A stretch of 19,661 nt of DNA from positions 1 through 19,661 of the forward strand of contig JAVKDP010000083.1 in assembly GCA_040222185.1 (NCBI GenBank), in the 5' to 3' direction. Source of the stretch: JAVKDP01 sp040222185. Lineage in GTDB: Bacteria; Bacteroidota; Rhodothermia; Balneolales; Balneolaceae. The notes under the pieces were generated by a model. It did not search any database and was not told where the DNA came from. It saw only the letters and a list, made by a program, of their open reading frames with translations. This document shows positions 15,483 through 19,661 of the stretch, piece by piece (the first letter of the stretch is position 1; every line of letters starts with the position of its first letter). The position numbers and the translations under genes were made by a program.

Positions 15483-16034
15483 ATGCGAAAAATTATTCTT
15501 TTTATCGTTTTATCCATCCTAGTTGGTATTTCTGATTCAAATGCTCAGATCATTGATTTTGGAAAGTACACAGGCGGTCAATATTGGTCTGTAACCAATG
15601 ATGGAGTAATGGGAGGCTTATCTAAAGGAAATGCCTGGTTATCGGATAGCACTGTAGTATTTAAGGGAGAGGTATCATTAGATAACAACGGAGGTTTTTC
15701 TTCTTTGAGAAGCCCATACAATGCTCTTGACCTCTCTATGTATAAAAGTGCTGAAATCAGACTTAAAGCTTCTGGACTGGATTTTTCTGTTACTTTTGCT
15801 AAAAACCGCAGGTTTTATATCCCAAACTATAAGTACGTAATGAAGCTTGAAAGTAACCAATGGGAAGTAGTGACTTTTGATCTTGATGAATTAAAAGAGT
15901 ACCGGCTTGGTAATGCTACCGGCGAAACTATAAGCCAACGTGATTTAAAAAATCTGATTGGGATCAGCTTTATTAATGAAGGAAAAGAGGAAGGTCCTTT
16001 TGTTCTAGAGGTCGACTATATAAAGTTTAAATAG
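15483..16034 (+). CDS. Secreted CIA30 family (NADH:ubiquinone oxidoreductase intermediate-associated protein 30-like) protein
   Basis: A 183-residue protein with a signal peptide (1-21, SNAQ) followed by one CIA30 domain. The family signatures are clear: WSVTNDGVMGGLSKGN (35-50) and LDNNGGFSSLRS (66-77), then a beta-sandwich segment ending FVLEVDYIKFK (173-183). The fold is galactose-binding-like. Mitochondrial CIA30 helps assemble complex I, but bacterial homologues are small stand-alone proteins of uncertain role. Export to the periplasm argues against a direct matrix-type assembly role here, and binding of a ligand or polysaccharide is an alternative; both are inferences. The gene is transcribed away from the MG2/plug pair and is convergent with the lipoprotein gene, 23 bases away. 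Confidence 0.88.
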   Translation: MRKIILFIVLSILVGISDSNAQIIDFGKYTGGQYWSVTNDGVMGGLSKGNAWLSDSTVVFKGEVSLDNNGGFSSLRSPYNALDLSMYKSAEIRLKASGLDFSVTFAKNRRFYIPNYKYVMKLESNQWEVVTFDLDELKEYRLGNATGETISQRDLKNLIGISFINEGKEEGPFVLEVDYIKFK

Positions 16035-16057
16035 CCAACCTCTAAAAAAAAGTCGAT

Positions 16058-16708
16058 TTATGGCCTGGTTTGAAAAGGCCCTTTTGAAACAATTTTCTTA
16101 CTCACTTTGGTAAGAACTTCCAGGTAGTGATTAAACTCGGGCTTATCAACGATCTGGGCCTGGTCTGCAACCACTCCCCAGGAAATAATTTCGTTAGTGG
16201 TTTTATCTAACAGGTAGAACTCAGTTTTAAACACAAGCACTCTATCAATAGTTGATTCGGTTCCTGCATAACTTGATCCGTTTGTGTTGTTCTCCATTAC
16301 ACGAAAGCCATATCCTTCAAAGAAGTAAGCATACCTCTCAGGAAATGAGTTTAGCAAGGAGTCTGGCGGCAAGCTTACATCCAATATCATTTTTCCTGAT
16401 TCCAGTTTCTTTCTCTCAAAAGATCCAATCGGGAATTCTAAATCTCTGTCTATTATTTCTACTGAATTTGCTGTACTTGATTTGAAAGATGACTCTAATG
16501 CTATATATAAATAATCTTTTGCATTTCCTGATAATGGGGAAACTACAGCATCAGCAACCCACTCTTTCTTTAATGGAACTACTACAAATGAGTTGTTCAG
16601 TGAGTTTTTTTGATAGCCTTCATCCAGGTAAATAGAACCAGTAGATGAACATGCAAATTGACTAAATATCAGTGCAACCAGAAGTATTGCCTGTGTAATC
16701 TGTTTCAT
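16058..16708 (-). CDS. Hypothetical lipoprotein
   Basis: A 216-residue protein with a lipoprotein signal: a basic MKQ start, a hydrophobic stretch (7-18) and a Cys at 20 in SQFACSSTGS. The lipobox is weak (Gln-Phe-Ala before Cys), but the Ser-Ser-Thr-Gly after Cys20 and the single well-placed Cys support lipidation, with no inner-membrane retention Asp at +2. The mature part has alternating beta and short helical patterns, including FVVVPLKKEWV (41-51) and DRVLVFKTEFYLLDKTTNEIISWGVV (about 154-179). I do not recognise a family. It ends convergent with the CIA30 gene and lies 141 bases downstream of mnmE on the same strand, with a possible hairpin between, so it is probably transcribed separately. 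Function unknown. Confidence 0.75.
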   Translation of the reverse strand: MKQITQAILLVALIFSQFACSSTGSIYLDEGYQKNSLNNSFVVVPLKKEWVADAVVSPLSGNAKDYLYIALESSFKSSTANSVEIIDRDLEFPIGSFERKKLESGKMILDVSLPPDSLLNSFPERYAYFFEGYGFRVMENNTNGSSYAGTESTIDRVLVFKTEFYLLDKTTNEIISWGVVADQAQIVDKPEFNHYLEVLTKVSKKIVSKGPFQTRP

Positions 16709-16766
16709 GGGGTAACTTTTTTAATTCTCTTGTTTTTGCTTTTTCAGCAAGCTCTTAAGTTATGAA

Positions 16767-16806
16767 AACATTTTTACTCTGTGGGAAAAAAAAGTAAAAA
16801 AATGTT
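16767..16806. repeat. AT-rich hairpin between mnmE and the lipoprotein gene
   Basis: AACATTTTTACT (16767-16778) can pair with AGTAAAAAAATGTT (16793-16806), 12 bp with a two-base bulge and a 14-base loop. On the minus strand it lies 44-83 bases past the mnmE stop and 59-98 bases before the lipoprotein start. It has no T tract after it in the mnmE direction, so it is at best a weak terminator or an mRNA-end stabiliser. Confidence 0.3.
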
Positions 16807-16849
16807 CCCTCCATTCATCAGAGTTTAGCGAAAGATTTTGAACTGCTTG

Positions 16850-18223
16850 TTACTTCCCAATACAAAACCTGGAAAAGATAGAGTCCAGAATATGCTCATT
16901 GGTGATTTCACCAGTGATAGTGCCAAGTTCATTCAGTGCCGAACGAAGATCAACAGAAAGAAAGTCCCCGGTCATGCCTTGAGCAAGCCCGTTTAGTGCG
17001 GCCTGAATTTGCTCCCTTGATTTTTGAAGTGCATCTCTGTGCCTTGATGAGGTAACCAAAAGACTCGAAGCATCATAATGCTTATTCTCTAACGCCCGAT
17101 CTTTGAGTAGTTTTTTGAGTTCATCTATCTTCTTTCCGCCAACCGCAGAAATCTTTAGATCAAACTGAATTCTCCATTCTTCATCAGCCTCGATGTCTGC
17201 CTTTGTGCCAATCAAAATAAATGGGGTTTCCCCTGAACGCTTTTGAAAATCTGCTATTTCTGATCGCTCTTCATTGCTAAACGGCCTTGAGGTATCCTTC
17301 AGGTATATAACCAGGTCGGCTTGTTCAAATGCTTTCTGGCTGCGCTTTACACCTTCGGCTTCTACTATATCTTCCGTTTCTCTTAAACCTGCAGTGTCAA
17401 TCAGCTTAAATAACAAGCCGTCAAAGTTCCAGTCCACGTCAATGGTATCTCTTGTAGTTCCGGCAATCTCGGTTACTATCGCCCGGTCACTTCCTACCAG
17501 TGTATTTAGTAGCGTAGATTTCCCGGCATTCGGCCTTCCAATAAGAACGGTCTTAACTCCATCCTTTACCAGCCGACCTGTTTCATACGTTTCCAGTAAG
17601 TTCAGGAGCTCCGAGTCCACATCTTCCAGTAGCTTCTGTAGTTGCTCTTTGTTTGCGAACTCCACATCCTCTTCAATAAAATCCAACTCCAGTTCCACCA
17701 TAGCAGTTGCATCGATAATCTGCTGGCGGAACCTTTTTACATGTTCTCCAAGTCTTCCTTCCAATTGCTGATGGGCTGCATCTACTGCTTTTATACTTTT
17801 AGCATGTATCAAATCTGCGACAGCCTCAGCCTGGTCTAAATCCAGCTTTCCGTTTAAAAAAGCGCGTTGCGTAAACTCCCCTGCTACAGCTGATCTTACT
17901 CCCAGAGCAAGAACAGTCTCCAGGACTTTTTGCGTTACTAATACTCCTCCATGACATGAAATCTCAACCGTTTCTTCACCAGTGTAGGATTTTGGAGAGC
18001 GGAATAGTGTCACCAATACCTCATCTACTGGCAATCCATTAGAGTCATTGATTTTACCAAAGTGAACTGTGTGAGAATCCTGTTTAGTTAAGTCTCTCCC
18101 ATTAAAAGCTTTGTTTACCGTAGAAATCGCTTCCTTACCCGAAACACGAATAACAGCAATCCCGCCTTCCCCAACGGGTGTTGCAATAGCGGCAATGGGT
18201 GGATTTTGTATGATTTGACTCAT
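16850..18223 (-). CDS. mnmE: tRNA uridine-5-carboxymethylaminomethyl(34) synthesis GTPase MnmE
   Basis: A 457-residue GTPase that, with MnmG, installs the (carboxymethyl)aminomethyl group at C5 of wobble U34 in several tRNAs, using a formyl/methylene-tetrahydrofolate carbon. Domain order fits the family: an N-terminal tetrahydrofolate-binding domain (about 5-120, PVGEGGIAVIRVSG at 16-29 and SPKSYTGEETVEI at 76-88), a helical domain split around the G domain, and a G domain (about 218-378) with G1 GRPNAGKS (229-236), G2 TEIAGTTRD (251-259), G3 DTAG (276-279) and G4 TKAD (340-343). The C-terminus is FCIGK (453-457), with Cys454 in the family's CxGK motif. G4 has Thr in place of the usual Asn, a change also known in active Rac GTPases. 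Length equals typical MnmE. It is divergent from the membrane-protein gene. Confidence 0.97.
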   Translation of the reverse strand: MSQIIQNPPIAAIATPVGEGGIAVIRVSGKEAISTVNKAFNGRDLTKQDSHTVHFGKINDSNGLPVDEVLVTLFRSPKSYTGEETVEISCHGGVLVTQKVLETVLALGVRSAVAGEFTQRAFLNGKLDLDQAEAVADLIHAKSIKAVDAAHQQLEGRLGEHVKRFRQQIIDATAMVELELDFIEEDVEFANKEQLQKLLEDVDSELLNLLETYETGRLVKDGVKTVLIGRPNAGKSTLLNTLVGSDRAIVTEIAGTTRDTIDVDWNFDGLLFKLIDTAGLRETEDIVEAEGVKRSQKAFEQADLVIYLKDTSRPFSNEERSEIADFQKRSGETPFILIGTKADIEADEEWRIQFDLKISAVGGKKIDELKKLLKDRALENKHYDASSLLVTSSRHRDALQKSREQIQAALNGLAQGMTGDFLSVDLRSALNELGTITGEITNEHILDSIFSRFCIGK

Positions 18224-18252
18224 TTGTAACTACAGGTAGAATTATTTAACCT

Positions 18253-18260
18253 CAAATGTA
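18253..18260 (-). promoter_or_regulatory. Candidate -7 box of mnmE
   Basis: The minus strand reads TACATTTG, a full match to TAnnTTTG, 29 bases before the mnmE ATG, which would give a leader of about 20 bases. The -33 region holds only an imperfect TTAG about 20 bases upstream. Confidence 0.4.
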
Positions 18261-18287
18261 CAAATTCACCTCTTCTAACTCCCTATT

Positions 18288-18686
18288 ATGTCCAAATTTT
18301 TTCAATTCGAAATTTCTTCCATAGAAGAAGCAGAAAAAGCAATGAAAAACGCATCATACGCTGCCTATGTTTCTGGGACTATTACCTTCTTGTTTGCTTT
18401 AATTGCCATTTTTAATGGAGGTTCATTTTACAACGGATGGATTGACTCGTGGATACTTATTGACGTTGTAATAATTTTTGTATTAGGCTTCCTGGTTTCT
18501 CGCAGATCAAAGCCTGCCAGTATTATCCTTCTTACCTATTTTCTTTTAAGTCAAATAAGTATGCGCCTTGATACCGGAAATACGGGAGGTATAATCTTTA
18601 CTTTGATTTTCTTGTTCTATTATTCTCTAGGGGTGAAAGGAGCCTTTTATTATCATAAACATTCTCTCCTCGAAGAAGACAGTTAA
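18288..18686 (+). CDS. Small hypothetical membrane protein with four predicted helices
   Basis: A 132-residue protein with a short amphipathic N-terminus rich in Glu (EISSIEEAEKAMKNAS, 8-23) and four hydrophobic segments at about 24-42, 53-70, 77-91 and 100-120. The loop after the second is basic (SRRSKP, 71-76), which by the positive-inside rule would be cytoplasmic. The end is charged (HSLLEEDS). No catalytic or transport motif is visible and I do not recognise the family. It is divergent from mnmE with 64 bases between the starts, and 187 bases upstream of the ankyrin gene on the same strand. Codon use resembles its neighbours, so it appears native. Function unknown. Confidence 0.72.
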   Translation: MSKFFQFEISSIEEAEKAMKNASYAAYVSGTITFLFALIAIFNGGSFYNGWIDSWILIDVVIIFVLGFLVSRRSKPASIILLTYFLLSQISMRLDTGNTGGIIFTLIFLFYYSLGVKGAFYYHKHSLLEEDS

Positions 18687-18735
18687 CCTTCCAAATATTT
18701 TCACAGAGTTTCATAGATAGTGATTTAACCGACTT

Positions 18736-18766
18736 TTTTGTGATAAGCCGCATCTATTTTGTGATT
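18736..18766 (+). repeat. Direct repeats TTTTGTGAT spaced by 21 bp upstream of the ankyrin gene
   Basis: TTTTGTGAT occurs at 18736-18744 and 18757-18765, start to start 21 bases, which is two helical turns. They lie 108-138 bases before the preferred ankyrin start, in the only long gap of this part of the window. This spacing would suit two regulator molecules on one face of the DNA, but nine-base repeats in AT-rich sequence can arise by chance. Confidence 0.3.
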
Positions 18767-18873
18767 AACTACTGAACTATGAATCAGGATTGGGCGTAGC
18801 GTACAACCATGAATTCCCTATTCGTCAGCAGGTGAATAGCATGGAACACCAATACGAACGAACCCTGAATACC

Positions 18874-19524
18874 ATGAAGACAAAATCTTTCATTGCGCTA
18901 GTTATCCTGGCTGTTTTTACAGTTACTTTGGCAGCTCAAACAACCCCTGAACATTCTCTTTTTGTAGCCGCGGATAACGGTGATACCGAATCTATCGAAA
19001 CATTAATTAATGAAGGAGTAAATCCTAACGTTGTTGACCAGTTTGGCAATAACCCGGTGTATTACGCTGCTTTAAAAAACAAAGCTGCTGCTATTGTCAA
19101 GTTAGCTGAACTTGGCGCTGCTATAGATATCACTAATACATCTGAAAACTCACCTCTTATAGCTGCTGCCAGCCTGGATAATTTTGATGCTGTAAATACA
19201 CTATTGGTACTGGGAGCAAATCCGGATCAAGCCAGGAAAGATGGTTTGTCTGCTGCTCACATCGCTGCCCTGAAAGGGAACTACAAGTCTTTATTATCAC
19301 TGATAGTAAATAATGCTGATGTCAATAAACTAAGTAATTCTGATGTAACCCCTTTGATGCTTGCCGCCTCTAAGGGCCATTATGATATTGTTCAATTACT
19401 ACTAAATAATAATGCAGTAGACAGCGCCAATGTTGACGGTGAGAGCGCCCTAATGTGGGCAGAAAAGCTTGGGCATTCGAAAATTGCAAGATTGATTGAA
19501 CAGAGTACTTCAGCGGGACTCTAA
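18874..19524 (+). CDS. Exported ankyrin-repeat protein
   Basis: A 216-residue protein with a signal peptide (1-21: MKTKSFIALVILAVFTVTLAAQ region) and about six ankyrin repeats at roughly 27-56, 59-89, 92-122, 125-154, 158-187 and a short capping repeat 190-211. The repeats show the usual pattern, for example DVTPLMLAASKGHYDIVQLL. I choose the ATG at 18874 because it opens directly on the signal peptide; a TTG at 18790 and an ATG at 18841 in the same frame would put a charged, non-signal extension in front of it. Ankyrin repeats bind protein partners and give no hint of an enzyme activity. Export suggests a periplasmic binding or inhibitor role, as for bacterial ankyrins next to catalase genes, but no such partner gene is visible here. 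A terminator follows 26 bases after the stop. Confidence 0.9.
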   Translation: MKTKSFIALVILAVFTVTLAAQTTPEHSLFVAADNGDTESIETLINEGVNPNVVDQFGNNPVYYAALKNKAAAIVKLAELGAAIDITNTSENSPLIAAASLDNFDAVNTLLVLGANPDQARKDGLSAAHIAALKGNYKSLLSLIVNNADVNKLSNSDVTPLMLAASKGHYDIVQLLLNNNAVDSANVDGESALMWAEKLGHSKIARLIEQSTSAGL

Positions 19525-19546
19525 AAACTGAATTTAATTAAGGAAT

Positions 19547-19584
19547 AAAAAAAAGGCTTCTTCCTGAATTAGGAGAAGCCTTTT
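19547..19584. terminator. Bidirectional intrinsic terminator
   Basis: AAAAGGCTTC (19551-19560) pairs with GAAGCCTTTT (19575-19584), extended by TCCT/AGGA with one bulged T and a five-base loop. The plus strand continues into TTTTCTTC, and the minus strand has an eight-T tract (complement of 19547-19554). It therefore serves the ankyrin gene and, better, a minus-strand gene entering from the right. Confidence 0.85.
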
Positions 19585-19609
19585 CTTCAAGTTCACTCTT
19601 GTCTGTTAT

Positions 19610-19661
19610 CTAATGAACATCGCCCATTAGTTTTTTCATTGGTTTTGAAATTAGAAGTAGT
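19610..19661 (-). CDS. C-terminal end of a minus-strand gene (partial)
   Basis: Read on the minus strand, the frame is open from the window edge to a TAG at 19610-19612 and encodes LLLISKPMKKLMGDVH. It stops 26 bases before the terminator hairpin whose eight-T tract is on the same strand, which supports a real gene end. A hydrophobic stretch followed by a basic tail suggests the last helix of a membrane protein. The KPxKKLMG-type end recalls the C-terminus of POT-family peptide MFS transporters, but 16 residues are too few to identify it. Confidence 0.45.
   Translation of the reverse strand, partial: LLLISKPMKKLMGDVH

Noticed and set aside
18790..18873. An N-terminal extension of the ankyrin protein starting at TTG 18790 or ATG 18841
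   Set aside because: It would place a charged, non-hydrophobic stretch before a clear signal peptide that begins at the ATG at 18874.

Overview
The window looks like ordinary chromosome of a low-GC member of the Bacteroidota/Balneolota/Rhodothermota assemblage. The signs are two long secreted proteins that join an N-terminal macroglobulin-like (MG2) region to a TonB-type plug with no beta-barrel, a Gly-rich SecG, secreted CIA30 and ankyrin proteins, promoter-like TAnnTTTG boxes, and few Shine-Dalgarno sequences. No tRNA, rRNA, CRISPR array, insertion sequence or phage gene was recognised. The placement is inferred from gene families, not from a marker phylogeny.

Layout. 1-475: C-terminal part of an unrecognised plus-strand gene cut by the window edge. 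491-1971 (minus): a YciO-type Sua5/YrdC protein followed by a secreted endonuclease/exonuclease/phosphatase-fold hydrolase, probably one transcript. 2057-4946 (minus): a CPBP membrane protease gene and then a large DEAD-box-like protein, closed by a good intrinsic terminator. 5019-5669 (plus): an SRAP (YedK/HMCES)-fold protein, tail to tail with an MscS channel gene (5676-6596, minus). 6693-10125 (plus): secG and a two-module M16 zinc protease gene, each with its own terminator. 10205-15299 (minus): tandem paralogues encoding the MG2/plug proteins. 15483-16034 (plus): secreted CIA30 protein. 16058-16708 (minus): lipoprotein. 16850-18223 (minus): mnmE. 18288-18686 and 18874-19524 (plus): a small membrane protein and a periplasmic ankyrin protein. 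A bidirectional terminator and the last codons of a minus-strand gene close the window.

Most notable are two apparent pseudoenzymes, visible directly in the sequence. The DEAD-box-like protein keeps the two-RecA layout and a DEAH box but has TEAEEE where motif I should read TGSGKT. It has also lost motif III and most of motifs V and VI, and it carries an acidic inter-domain insert with a duplicated motif plus a basic tail. The SRAP protein keeps the fold-defining segments but lacks the Cys2, Glu and His of the DNA-crosslinking active site; an in-frame stop just upstream excludes a missed Cys-containing start. The two genes lie about 1.1 kb apart on opposite strands, separated by the CPBP protease gene. 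Nothing in the sequence proves they work together, but both fold families act on nucleic acids.

The remaining genes are mostly envelope functions (Sec translocation, proteolysis, osmotic safety valve, surface beta-domain proteins, lipoprotein) and tRNA modification (mnmE, possibly the YciO protein). No gene-free stretch exceeds 300 bases; the longest are about 180-190 bases.
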